DNA from: UBA830 sp038146925
GTDB taxonomy: Bacteria > Pseudomonadota > Alphaproteobacteria > MPNO01 > UBA830
Length of the DNA stretch: 64,000 nt
Reading direction: 5' to 3'
NCBI GenBank assembly: GCA_038146925.1
Contig: JAYQSP010000001.1
Location: 1-64,000 of the forward strand
A program made the translations under genes and the position numbers. Positions 44,350-52,681 of this stretch are shown here, piece by piece; position 1 is the stretch's first letter, and the number at the start of each line of letters is the position of its first letter. The notes below the pieces were generated by a model that worked only from the letters and a program-made list of their open reading frames with translations, was not told the origin of the DNA and did no database searches.

Positions 44350-44940
44350 TCAGTCGAAGTCGTCGGAAAGCGCCTTGCGGACATGGGCGGGCATACCTGC
44401 AGCGTGCGAATAGCTCGGATGGGTAAAGCCCACGGCCACTTCCGCCGTGCCGGCGGCGAATGCCTCGACCTGTGCGTCCGTGAACGGGAAATGGACGAAC
44501 TGCACCGATGACGCCTTGCCATCGGCAGTTGTCCTGTCGACGTCGGTTTCTGCCTGACCGGGTATTTTTTCGCCGTCGATGCTGATGAACATCGTTTCCT
44601 CGACACCGCCCAGCGCTCCCAGCACGTTTGCGCGGCGCACCGGATCGCCGATTTCGAACATCACAGTGGCAATCAGTTCGCGGCCCTGCGGTATCAGCGG
44701 ATTATAGGCCGCCAGTTCGTCCGGTATCTGATCTTCCCCGCCGCGCTCGATATACAGCATCTCGTGAATCTGATGCCACATGGTTTCATAGTTTTCGAAA
44801 TAGAACGTCGCGTGGGGTCCGACTTCCATGCGGCGGTTCTTCTTGACCTCCGTCAGCGCCTTTTTTCGTTCCTTGCGGCTGGCGGCATACTCGTCGAACG
44901 GCAGGATGTCGTCGCGGGTGATGGATTTGGCGTTGGTCAT
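44350..44940 (-). CDS. DUF3501-family protein
   Basis: 196 residues from ATG 44940, 1 nt after the Fe-S gene stop; a longer frame to 45156 lies inside that gene and is rejected. Recognised as DUF3501 from ITRDDILPFDEYAASRKERK, VGPHATFYFENYETMWHQIH, LAAYNPLIPQGRELIATVMFE and FTHPSYSHAAGMPAHVRKAL. Soluble, no Cys cluster; conserved His residues in WHQIHEM and THPSYSH could bind a metal. Function unknown. It follows the rubrerythrin and Fe-S genes, an association I believe recurs in proteobacteria, suggesting a peroxide or iron-related role. Confidence 0.78.
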   Translation of the reverse strand: MTNAKSITRDDILPFDEYAASRKERKKALTEVKKNRRMEVGPHATFYFENYETMWHQIHEMLYIERGGEDQIPDELAAYNPLIPQGRELIATVMFEIGDPVRRANVLGALGGVEETMFISIDGEKIPGQAETDVDRTTADGKASSVQFVHFPFTDAQVEAFAAGTAEVAVGFTHPSYSHAAGMPAHVRKALSDDFD

Positions 44941-44941
44941 G

Positions 44942-46300
44942 TCATTCCTGACTGGCACGATAGGATTTTGCGAGCAGCTGAACCGGATGCGGCGCGTGTT
45001 CAGGCACCTTCGGCGGCGAGTCTTCTTTTTCCGCCAGTCGTTCCATGCCCTGGAGAATATGAATGCCGGCAAGCGGACATTCGGATACGACGTATCTGGG
45101 GGCCGATTCCAGCGCCTTGCGCGCGGCCGGACGGCCGATTTTGATGCCGGTTTCAAAGTTGTCTTTCATCATGCCCCAGGAACCGCCGTGCCCCGAGCAC
45201 CGTTCGACGACGTCGACTTCTGCATCGGGGATCAGCCGCAGAAGTTCGGCGGCTTTCTGGCCCATGTTCTGAGCCCGGGAATGACAGGCAAGGTGTACGG
45301 TGACACTGCCGTCGAGCGCCGACATCCCGTCGGCGAGGCCTTCGTTCTTGGCAATATCGACGATGTATTCGCTGATGTCGCGCGTCGCTTCAGACAATCG
45401 CCGGACGTCTTCGTCGTCAGGCAGAATCAGCGGCCATTCGAACTTGAGCATTAAGGAACAGCTCGGCGTCAGGGCGACGACGTCATAGCCTTTTTCGATC
45501 CATGGCTTGAATTCGCCGGCCACCCTGCGGGCTGCTTCGGCAACGCCTTCGATATCGCCGTGCTCCAGCTTGGGCATGCCGCAGCATACGGGATGCAGAA
45601 CTTCGGTTTCCACGCCGTTGCGCGCAAGAATTTCCAGCGCGTCCTCGCCCATCGCCGGGTCGTTGTAATTGACGAAACAGGTGGCGTAGACGACGGCCTT
45701 CCGGGCAGCCGCGGGCGCGTTTTCATCTCTTTTCGGCGCCTCGGAACTGGCGCGAGCGGTCAGCGGTTTGGCGTAGAATTTCGGCAGGGCGGCGTGTTTG
45801 TCTATGCCGGTCACCGCTTCCATCGCCGGGCGCGTCAGTCCGTTTCCGGTGCGGCTGGCCCAGTTGGAAAGCGGGGCGACGGCGCCGGCAAGTTTGCCGT
45901 TCCTGTCGGTTTTGGCGATTTGTTTGGTAACGAAACCGGTCTGACCTTTTTTATGCTCGACGGCGCGGTAGCGCAGCATCAGATGCGGCAGATCGAGATT
46001 GAATTCATGCGGCGGCACATAAGGACATTTCGTCAGAAAACACATGTCGCAGAGCGTGCAGGCATCGACTACCGATTTGAAGTCCTTCGAATCGACCGTA
46101 TCGAGCTCCATGCTCTCGGCCTCGTCGATCAGATCGAACAGCCGGGGAAAGGAATCGCACAGATTGTGACAGCGTCGGCAGCCGTGACAGATATCGAACT
46201 GGCGGCGCAGCTCATCGTCGAGCTTCTGCTCGTCGTAAAAATCGGGATCCTGCCAGGGAATAGGGTGGCGCTCCGGCGCCTCTAAGCTGCCTTCCGACAT
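44942..46300 (-). CDS. CCG-domain Fe-S oxidoreductase (heterodisulfide-reductase/GlpC type)
   Basis: 452 residues. Two 4Fe-4S motifs near the N-terminus: CHGCRRCHNLC and CTLCDMCFLTKCPYVPP. Two CCG-type domains: CFVNYNDPAMGEDALE ending in VLHPVCCGMPKLEHGD, and HLACHSRAQNMGQKA ending in VVERCSGHGGSWG, where the second Cys of the CCG motif is Ser. This CSG form is typical of the GlpC-like group found beside rubrerythrins. It would pass electrons, plausibly from a quinol or NADH module to rubrerythrin. AAGGA precedes the ATG. 108 bp downstream of the rubrerythrin stop. Confidence 0.85.
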   Translation of the reverse strand: MSEGSLEAPERHPIPWQDPDFYDEQKLDDELRRQFDICHGCRRCHNLCDSFPRLFDLIDEAESMELDTVDSKDFKSVVDACTLCDMCFLTKCPYVPPHEFNLDLPHLMLRYRAVEHKKGQTGFVTKQIAKTDRNGKLAGAVAPLSNWASRTGNGLTRPAMEAVTGIDKHAALPKFYAKPLTARASSEAPKRDENAPAAARKAVVYATCFVNYNDPAMGEDALEILARNGVETEVLHPVCCGMPKLEHGDIEGVAEAARRVAGEFKPWIEKGYDVVALTPSCSLMLKFEWPLILPDDEDVRRLSEATRDISEYIVDIAKNEGLADGMSALDGSVTVHLACHSRAQNMGQKAAELLRLIPDAEVDVVERCSGHGGSWGMMKDNFETGIKIGRPAARKALESAPRYVVSECPLAGIHILQGMERLAEKEDSPPKVPEHAPHPVQLLAKSYRASQE

Positions 46301-46408
46301 AGCGTGTCCTTAAAATATCAAGGGTTGGCCGACCGGACAGCGTGGCGTTTTACGCCAGCTGCCCGGTGCAAGCCGGTTACAAGCGGCTTCATTGCGCCGC
46401 GACGACGA

Positions 46409-46828
46409 TCAGTCGAGTTCGTCGAGGGCCTTCTGGAAACGTCCGGCATGGGACCGTTCGGCCTTCGCCAGGGTTTCGAACCAGTCGGCGATTTCGTCGA
46501 AGCCTTCGTCGCGGGCTTCGCGCGCCATGCCCGGATACATATCCGTGTATTCATGAGTTTCGCCGGCGACGGCGGCTTTCAGGTTGTTCGACGTGGTGCC
46601 GATCGGCTCGCCGGTCGCGGGATCGCCGGTTTCCTCGAGATATTCGAGATGGCCGTGCGCGTGGCCGGTCTCGCCTTCGGCCGTCGACCGGAAAACGGCC
46701 GCAACATCGTTGTAGCCTTCAACGTCGGCCTTCTGTGCGAAATACAGATACCGGCGATTGGCCTGGGACTCGCCCGCGAAGGCGTCCTTGAGGTTCTGTT
46801 CGGTCTTGGTTCCACCAAGTGACGGCAT
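46409..46828 (-). CDS. Rubrerythrin lacking the rubredoxin domain
   Basis: 139 residues: only the four-helix di-iron domain. Iron ligands in FAGESQANRRYLYFAQKAD, STAEGETGHAHGHLEYLEE, AAVAGETHEYTDMY and ETLAKAERSHAGRF. The C-terminal rubredoxin FeCys4 domain of classical rubrerythrins (about 190 aa) is missing, so a separate electron donor is required; the Fe-S protein downstream is the obvious candidate. Peroxide reduction in the cytoplasm is the expected activity. GGAGGGTGAC precedes the ATG. An Irr-like box and a strong promoter lie upstream. Confidence 0.92.
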   Translation of the reverse strand: MPSLGGTKTEQNLKDAFAGESQANRRYLYFAQKADVEGYNDVAAVFRSTAEGETGHAHGHLEYLEETGDPATGEPIGTTSNNLKAAVAGETHEYTDMYPGMAREARDEGFDEIADWFETLAKAERSHAGRFQKALDELD

Positions 46829-46935
46829 GTCACCCTCCTTGTTTGTGTTTGTATTGCAGTCGTCTCGGTCGTCAGAAACGCGAATCGGTTTCGTCCCCGA
46901 GTCACCGAAGCCCTTTCGGAACTTCAGATGTCACG

Positions 46936-46964
46936 AATATAGGCCGGACGGCACGCCCGGTCAA
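46936..46964 (-). promoter_or_regulatory. Strong promoter upstream of the rubrerythrin gene
   Basis: On the minus strand: TTGACC, 17 bp, TATATT. Predicted start near 46929, leader of about 100 nt. Optimal spacing and five of six matches in both hexamers. Confidence 0.65.
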
Positions 46965-46968
46965 TAGA

Positions 46969-46983
46969 TTGGAATGATTCTAA
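46969..46983. promoter_or_regulatory. Irr/ICE-like palindrome beside the rubrerythrin promoter
   Basis: Minus strand TTAGAAT-C-ATTCCAA: 7-1-7 Fur-family layout matching TTAGAATnATTCTAA except for one base. It ends 4 bp upstream of the -35 hexamer, centre near -47, and directly follows the irr stop codon. A position upstream of -35 fits activation as well as repression. Confidence 0.5.
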
Positions 46984-46992
46984 TATAGAAAG

Positions 46993-47436
46993 TTAGTCGC
47001 CGGTGCCGGCAACGCGAACAATGACGTCCACCCGGCTCACCGCCGTTCCGGCGGGGGCCGATGGCAGCTCGGACACGTTGATCCGGTCGCTGGGAATGTC
47101 CTCCAGCAGGCCGGTATCTTCGTGGAAGAAATGATGATGATCGCCGGTATTGGTGTCGAAGTAGGATCGGCCGGCTTCGACCACAACTTCCCGCATCAGG
47201 CCCGATTCGGTGAACTGGTGAAGGGTGTTGTATATCGTCGCCAGAGAAACGCTGACGCCGGCGGCGCGCGCTTCCTCGTGCAGATCCTCCGCCGATACAT
47301 GGCGGTCTTCCGTCTCGAACAGCAGTTTTGCGAGAGCGATACGCTGGCGCGTCGGCCGCAGACCAGCCTGTTTCAGCTTGGCGATAACCCCGCTATAGGG
47401 TCGGTTATGACGTGATGTGTCAGCCATGTGATACAT
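46993..47436 (-). CDS. irr: Irr-type Fur-family iron-response regulator
   Basis: 147 residues from ATG 47436 (an ATG at 47427 is also possible). Winged-helix part LRPTRQRIALAKLLFETED and ATIYNTLHQFTESGLMREV, then the metal/heme histidine cluster GDHHHFFHEDTGLLEDIP typical of Irr. It senses heme/iron status in alphaproteobacteria. The rhizobial heme-regulatory GCP motif is absent. It is immediately upstream of the rubrerythrin operon, and the next gene's promoter carries a box of the Irr type; whether it regulates itself cannot be seen. Confidence 0.82.
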   Translation of the reverse strand: MYHMADTSRHNRPYSGVIAKLKQAGLRPTRQRIALAKLLFETEDRHVSAEDLHEEARAAGVSVSLATIYNTLHQFTESGLMREVVVEAGRSYFDTNTGDHHHFFHEDTGLLEDIPSDRINVSELPSAPAGTAVSRVDVIVRVAGTGD

Positions 47437-47565
47437 ATAAGGCCTTAACGGGCTTATTTAAAGCCAAAAAAGACAACGCGTAGCCAGTGCTTTTGGAATG
47501 CCTCAAAACTGTAAGACCTTATGCGGTCGCGGCGGCGGCGTCGCTTCGCAGTGCCCGGTTCAAGG

Positions 47566-48954
47566 CTAATCCCCCGTGTGAAGCCGCTCCATCAGTTCCT
47601 TGACGGTCGGGATATACCCGTTTGCATAAAACGGGTCGTCGCGGAATTTATAGGCGTTATGACCGGCGAACATCAGTTGTTCGTCGACGTTTTCGCCGTG
47701 CACGATATCCTGCAGCGTTTTCTGGATGCAATAGGACCGCGGATCCGGCCGCCGGCCGGTCGTCCCGGCTTCGTTCTGCGCCCAGTTGGAAAACTGGCAC
47801 TGCGACAGGCAGCCCATGCAGTCCGACTGGTCGGTCCGGATCTGTTTCGCAATATCGGCGGAAACGAAGATCACCGTGGAATCCGGCGTGCGCATGCCTT
47901 CGGTAAAATCTTCCTTCATCCAGTCTTCGGCGCGTTTCCTGTCGCCGGGCGCGACGTAGATTTTCCGGCCGCGCGGACCGATCTGAAATTCCTGGTTAAG
48001 CTCCCCGACGGGTTCTTCGGCAAAGGCAATCTGGCGATCCGACCGTTCTTTCAGTTCCTCCAGGAACTCGTTACGCACGGCCGATGAATAAAATCCGGTC
48101 GGGCTGTACTTGTTCAGAAAGACATCCCCCTCCTGAAGGTCGAGGAGGCGACGCTTCCACTGTTCGGATATCGGGCTCTCCTGGGTAAGCAGAGGCCGGG
48201 TGCCGAACTGAAAGGCCACCGGCGCAATATCGGGATCGTCGATCCAGTCTTCCCAGTCTCTCAGATACCAGACGCCGCCGGCCATCACGATCGGCACGGA
48301 ATCGAGGCCGAGGTCGTTCATCACCTTGCGGACTTCCGCCACGCGCGGGCGGGGATCTTCGGGGACTTCCGGGTCTTCGCTGTTGGACAGACCGTTATGT
48401 CCGCCGGCACGCCAGGGATCCTCGTAAACGACGCCCCCCAGCCATTCCGGGAACTTGTGATAGGACCGTTTCCACAGGGCGCGGAAGGCGCGCGCGGACG
48501 AGACAATCGGATAGTAGTAAACGCCGTAGCTGGCGGAGATCTGCGCTATCTTGTAAGGCATCCCGGCCCCGCAGGTGACGCCGTGTATCAGCCCGCGCGC
48601 GCCGGTCAGAACGCCGTCAAGGACCCGTTCGGCACCACCCATCTCCCACAGGACGTTCATGTGGATGCGGCCTTCGCCGCCCGCCATGTCGTGGGCGATA
48701 CGCGCCTGCGCGATTCCGCCCTGTATGGCATAGGCGAGGAGTTCCTCGTGGCGGTCGCGGCGGGTACGCCCCTGATAGGTGACCGGAATCAGATTGCCGT
48801 TTTCGTCATAGGAGTCCGCATTCACGCCGGAAAACGTGCCGACCCCGCCGGCGGCGGCCCAGGCGCCGGAACTTTCGCCGTTGGACACAGCGATACCCTT
48901 GCCGCCCTCCACCAGAGGGGCGACCTCCTTGCCCGAAATGACAAGTGGCTGCAA
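47566..48954 (-). CDS. Nitronate monooxygenase-like flavoprotein (2-nitropropane dioxygenase family)
   Basis: 462 residues. TIM-barrel FMN protein: VEGGKGIAVSNGESSGAWAA at the N-terminus, GVTCGAGMPYKIAQISASYG, IVMAGGVWYLRDWEDWI and FQFGTRPLLTQESPI. A Cys motif CMGCLSQCQF near residue 390 plus DPRSYCIQKTLQDIVHG is found only in the longer subgroup and could bind iron-sulfur. No ATG is available at the N-terminus; TTG at 48954 or CTG at 48963 (closer to GGGAGA) are candidate starts. It lies 129 bp upstream of irr, so possibly in the same operon. Confidence 0.78.
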   Translation of the reverse strand: MQPLVISGKEVAPLVEGGKGIAVSNGESSGAWAAAGGVGTFSGVNADSYDENGNLIPVTYQGRTRRDRHEELLAYAIQGGIAQARIAHDMAGGEGRIHMNVLWEMGGAERVLDGVLTGARGLIHGVTCGAGMPYKIAQISASYGVYYYPIVSSARAFRALWKRSYHKFPEWLGGVVYEDPWRAGGHNGLSNSEDPEVPEDPRPRVAEVRKVMNDLGLDSVPIVMAGGVWYLRDWEDWIDDPDIAPVAFQFGTRPLLTQESPISEQWKRRLLDLQEGDVFLNKYSPTGFYSSAVRNEFLEELKERSDRQIAFAEEPVGELNQEFQIGPRGRKIYVAPGDRKRAEDWMKEDFTEGMRTPDSTVIFVSADIAKQIRTDQSDCMGCLSQCQFSNWAQNEAGTTGRRPDPRSYCIQKTLQDIVHGENVDEQLMFAGHNAYKFRDDPFYANGYIPTVKELMERLHTGD

Positions 48955-49021
48955 AGGCTTCAGGGGATATCTCCCGGACAGCGGTTACACATACAAGTTA
49001 GTATATGAAGCGATTCGAAAA

Positions 49022-49060
49022 CGGCCAGTCCCCGATCGCGAAATAATCGGGGACTGGCCG
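49022..49060 (-). terminator. Rho-independent terminator after pnp
   Basis: Perfect 15-bp inverted repeat CGGCCAGTCCCCGAT with ATCGGGGACTGGCCG, 9-nt loop, followed on the minus strand by TTTTCG. It begins 14 nt after the pnp stop and closes the long nusA-pnp block. Confidence 0.85.
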
Positions 49061-49074
49061 GTTAAGTCAGCCGG

Positions 49075-51222
49075 TCAGGCGTCGGCCGCTTCGGCTTTTT
49101 CCTCGTCGTTGTCCTTGCCGGACAGGTCTTCGCCGGTTTCCTGGTCGACGACTTTCATCGACAGGCGCACCTTGCCGCGATCATCAACCGCCAGCACCTT
49201 GACCTTGACCTCATCGCCTTCGTTGACGACGTCGGTCACCTTGCCGACGCGGCGGTTTTCCAGTTCGGAGATATGAACCAGCCCGTCACGGGAGCCCATG
49301 AAGTTCACGAACGCGCCGAAATCGACAACCTTGACGACCTTGCCGGTATAGATGTGACCGATCTCCGGTTCGGCGACGATGCCCTTGATCCACTCGACCG
49401 CCGCCTCGCTGGCGGCGTTGTCGACCGAGGACACCTTGATCGTGCCGTCGTCTTCGATATCGACCTTGGCGCCAGTTTCCTCGCAGATCTCGCGAATGAC
49501 CTTGCCTCCGGTGCCGATGACTTCACGGATCTTGTCCTTCGGAATGGAGAAGGTCGTGATCCGCGGCGCGAAATCGCTGACTTCCTCGCGACCGCTGGTC
49601 AGCGCCTTGGACATCTCGCCGAGGATATGCAGCCGACCGCCCTTGGCCTGGCCCAGAGCAACCTGCATGATCTCTTCGGTGATGCCGGTGATCTTGATAT
49701 CCATCTGGAGGGCGGTGATGCCTTCCTCGGTACCCGCCACCTTGAAGTCCATGTCGCCGAGATGATCCTCATCGCCGAGAATGTCGGACAGAACGGCGAA
49801 GCGGTCGTCTTCCTTGATCAGCCCCATGGCGATGCCGGCGCAGGGCCGGCGCAGAGGAACGCCTGCATCCATCAGCGACAGCGACGTGCCGCAGACCGTC
49901 GCCATGGACGACGAACCGTTGGATTCGGTGATCTCCGACACCACGCGCATGGTGTAGGGGAAATCCTCCTTGGTCGGCAATAGTGCGCGAATGGCCCGCC
50001 AGGCAAGCTTGCCATGGCCGATTTCCCGACGTCCCGGCGACCGCAGGAAGCTGGCTTCGCCCACCGAATAGGGGGGGAAGTTATAGTGCAGCAGGAAGTG
50101 CTCGCGATATTCGCCTTCGAGCGCGTCGATGATCTGCTCGTCCTGACCGGTGCCCAGCGTCGCGGTGACGAGACCCTGGGTTTCACCCCGGGTGAACAGC
50201 GCCGATCCATGAGCCCGCGGCAGGATGCCGACTTCGGCTTCGATGGGACGGACGGTTTCCAGGTCGCGGCCGTCGATACGCTGTTTGGTATCGAGGATGG
50301 CGTTTCGGACGATGTCTTTCTCGACCGTCTTCAGCATACCCTTTGCGCGTTCCTGAACGTCTTCGTCGTCATTGGCGAAGGCTTCCATCGCCGCTTCCTT
50401 GGCGGCGCCGATTTTTTCGACTCGGGCTTGCTTGACCGTTTCCTTGTAGGCGTCGCGCAGCCCGTCCTCGGCGGCGGCGCGCACACGGGCGAGCAGATCG
50501 TCCTGATCCGCCGGCGCTTCCGGCAGGTCCCACGGCTCTTTCGCGCAGTCTTCGGCCAGGCTGACGATCATGTCGATCACCGGCTGGAAAGATTTGTGCG
50601 CGAACATCACCGCGCCCAGCATGACGTCTTCCGACAGTTCGTTGGCTTCGGATTCCACCATGTTCACTGCGTTGGCGGTGCCCGCGACGACCATGTCGAG
50701 ATCGGTGTCTTCCATCTGGTCCTGAAGCGGGTTCAGCACGTAGTCGCCGTCGATATAGGCGACGCGCGCGGCGCCGATGGGCCCCATGAAGGGGATGCCC
50801 GAGATGGTCAGCGCGGCGGACGAACCGACCAGCGCCACGATATCGGGATCGTTTTCCAGATCGTGCGCGACGACGGTGCAGATCACCTGGGTTTCGTTGC
50901 GGAAATTATTCGCGAACAGCGGACGCAGCGGCCGGTCGATCAGGCGCGACGTCAGTGTTTCCTTTTCGGAGGGACGCCCTTCGCGTTTGAAAAAGCCGCC
51001 CGGAATCTTGCCGGCGGCAAATGTCTTTTCCTGGTAGTTGATCGTCAGCGGGAAAAAGTCGATCCCCGGCTTGGGCGATTTCTGCGCCACCGCGGTGCAA
51101 AGCACCTTGGTTTCGCCATAGGTCACCATCACGGCGCCGTCGGCCTGCCGGGCGATCTTCCCGGTTTCGATAATGAGCGGACGGCCGCCCCATTCGATTT
51201 CCTTACGATGTATTGTGAACAT
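49075..51222 (-). CDS. pnp: Polyribonucleotide nucleotidyltransferase (PNPase)
   Basis: About 715 residues; MFTIHRKEIEWGGRPLIIET is chosen as the start (ATG 51222, GAGGAAGGA 9 nt upstream), although an ATG three codons upstream (51231) exists. Two RNase PH domains (ADGAVMVTYGETKVLCTA; IEAEVGILPRAHGSALFTRG with the GETQ-type catalytic motif), KH domain TTFSIPKDKIREVIGTGGK and S1 domain GHIYTGKVVKVVDFGAFVNF, with an acidic C-terminus. Exonuclease of the degradosome, phosphate-dependent. A hairpin in its leader is listed separately. Confidence 0.96.
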   Translation of the reverse strand: MFTIHRKEIEWGGRPLIIETGKIARQADGAVMVTYGETKVLCTAVAQKSPKPGIDFFPLTINYQEKTFAAGKIPGGFFKREGRPSEKETLTSRLIDRPLRPLFANNFRNETQVICTVVAHDLENDPDIVALVGSSAALTISGIPFMGPIGAARVAYIDGDYVLNPLQDQMEDTDLDMVVAGTANAVNMVESEANELSEDVMLGAVMFAHKSFQPVIDMIVSLAEDCAKEPWDLPEAPADQDDLLARVRAAAEDGLRDAYKETVKQARVEKIGAAKEAAMEAFANDDEDVQERAKGMLKTVEKDIVRNAILDTKQRIDGRDLETVRPIEAEVGILPRAHGSALFTRGETQGLVTATLGTGQDEQIIDALEGEYREHFLLHYNFPPYSVGEASFLRSPGRREIGHGKLAWRAIRALLPTKEDFPYTMRVVSEITESNGSSSMATVCGTSLSLMDAGVPLRRPCAGIAMGLIKEDDRFAVLSDILGDEDHLGDMDFKVAGTEEGITALQMDIKITGITEEIMQVALGQAKGGRLHILGEMSKALTSGREEVSDFAPRITTFSIPKDKIREVIGTGGKVIREICEETGAKVDIEDDGTIKVSSVDNAASEAAVEWIKGIVAEPEIGHIYTGKVVKVVDFGAFVNFMGSRDGLVHISELENRRVGKVTDVVNEGDEVKVKVLAVDDRGKVRLSMKVVDQETGEDLSGKDNDEEKAEAADA

Positions 51223-51241
51223 ATCTTCCATTCCTTCCTCG

Positions 51242-51267
51242 GGTCCGCCGCCCTACGCGGCCGGACC
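51242..51267 (-). promoter_or_regulatory. Hairpin in the pnp leader adjacent to the Shine-Dalgarno
   Basis: Minus-strand stem: GGACC-type arms formed by 51267-51257 and 51251-51242, about 9-10 bp with one bulged C and a 5-nt loop. It ends directly before GAGGAAGGA. In E. coli the pnp leader hairpin is the RNase III site used for PNPase autoregulation; this could be an equivalent, but the position is the only support. Confidence 0.4.
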
Positions 51268-51436
51268 GGGTTTCGCACCTGCGGTTTGCAGAATGCGGCC
51301 GGCGGGCGTTCGAACCCTTGCCGGACTTCGCGCGGCCCCCATGGCCGCAGTCATTTTCCGATTCCGCGTATGCGCAAGCGCCGGTCCGCGGGATTGCAGA
51401 CCGGACAGGTGCATCAGTCCAAAACCGGAGAGTGGA

Positions 51437-51706
51437 TCAGCGCCGGAGTCCCAGGCGGCCGATCAGAGTCTCATAGCGCGATTGATCCTTGCGCTTGAGA
51501 TAATCCAGCAGGCGCCGGCGTTGGCCAACCATCATCAGCAGGCCGCGACGCGAGTGGAAATCCTTTTTGTGTTCTTTCAGATGTTCGGTGAGATTGCCGA
51601 TGCGTTCCGAAAGAATCGCCACCTGCACCTCGGGCGAACCCGTGTCGTGTTCGCCGGTCGAATATTCGGTAATGAGCTCGGCTTTGCGCTCTTGTGTAAT
51701 CGACAT
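51437..51706 (-). CDS. rpsO: 30S ribosomal protein S15
   Basis: 89 residues: MSITQERKAELITEYSTGE, DTGSPEVQVAILSERIGNL, HKKDFHSRRGLLMMVGQRR and LLDYLKRKDQSRYETLI, the complete S15 pattern. Binds 16S rRNA helix 22 early in 30S assembly. Located between truB and pnp, as in most proteobacteria; it is 36 bp after truB. In the 214-bp gap to pnp I see no clear terminator. Confidence 0.97.
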   Translation of the reverse strand: MSITQERKAELITEYSTGEHDTGSPEVQVAILSERIGNLTEHLKEHKKDFHSRRGLLMMVGQRRRLLDYLKRKDQSRYETLIGRLGLRR

Positions 51707-51742
51707 CGTCTACTCCGTTTCCGCGCCGTCTTCACCAGCGCT

Positions 51743-52681
51743 TTATAGGTTGAGAACCCTCAACGGCCGGATTTCCTCTCCTTCGAGACGGGCGAGTGCA
51801 ACCGGGATTTTCCCCGACATGGCGCACAACACATCCCCGTCCTGCAATACGTCCAACTGGTTCGCATCGACGAAGATCGTGCTGCCGCTCCGCACCCGAA
51901 CCGCGCGTCCGTGACGCAGATATCCGGTCTGGGTTTCCGTCATGGCCAGCGCCGGGATGTCGTCCAGCGCGGTCGTAACGGGCAGCAAGCATTCTTGCGG
52001 GGGGGCACATAGCACGGATTCCGCCAGTGTATCCAGCGAAATCGCATCTTTTTCGACGAACGGTCCGCATCGCGTCCGGCGGAGTTCCGACACATGCGCG
52101 ACGGTACCGAGAACTTTTCCCAGATCGCGGGCGAGACTGCGGATATACGTGCCTTTTCCGCAATCGACTTGGAACACCGCATGATCAGGGCCGGGTCGGC
52201 CGACAAGCTCGAAGTGGGTTATTTCGACGTCGCGGGCCGGCGGCAGGTCGGCTTCGCCCGCACGGGCCCGTTTGTACGATCGCTCTCCGCCGATCTTGAT
52301 CGCCGAATACAGCGGCGGCACCTGCGAAATCACCCCGGTGAACTGTTGCAGCGCTTGCCGGATTTCACCGTCGCCGGGCCGGACATCGCTGGTTTCCACT
52401 ACACGGCCTTCGAGATCGTCGGTATCTCGGGACTCGCCGAAACAGGCCGTAAACCGATAGGTTTTAGCCCCGTCCATCACGTAAGGGACGGTTTTCGTCG
52501 CTTCTCCCAGCGCGATCGGCAGGACGCCGGTCGCAAGGGGATCCAGCGTGCCGGCATGCCCCGCCTTTTGCGCGTCGAGCAGCCGCCGGGCCCGTCCGAC
52601 GGCCTGGGTAGAAGTGGTGCCGATTTCCTTGTCGATTGCGAGCCAGCCGTGAATCGGTCGGCCTTTTCGTTTACGACCCAT
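51743..52681 (-). CDS. truB: tRNA pseudouridine(55) synthase
   Basis: 312 residues from ATG 52681, within the last codons of rbfA (11-bp overlap); a longer frame lies inside rbfA and is rejected. Signature GWLAIDKEIGTTSTQAVGRA and the catalytic Asp in KAGHAGTLDPLATGVLPIAL, plus YRFTACFGESRDTDDLEG and the C-terminal PUA-like region. Modifies U55 in the T-loop of tRNAs and helps them fold. Confidence 0.96.
   Translation of the reverse strand: MGRKRKGRPIHGWLAIDKEIGTTSTQAVGRARRLLDAQKAGHAGTLDPLATGVLPIALGEATKTVPYVMDGAKTYRFTACFGESRDTDDLEGRVVETSDVRPGDGEIRQALQQFTGVISQVPPLYSAIKIGGERSYKRARAGEADLPPARDVEITHFELVGRPGPDHAVFQVDCGKGTYIRSLARDLGKVLGTVAHVSELRRTRCGPFVEKDAISLDTLAESVLCAPPQECLLPVTTALDDIPALAMTETQTGYLRHGRAVRVRSGSTIFVDANQLDVLQDGDVLCAMSGKIPVALARLEGEEIRPLRVLNL

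Noticed and set aside
50060..50080. G7 run in pnp as a frameshift site
   Set aside because: The reading frame and family similarity continue unbroken on both sides.
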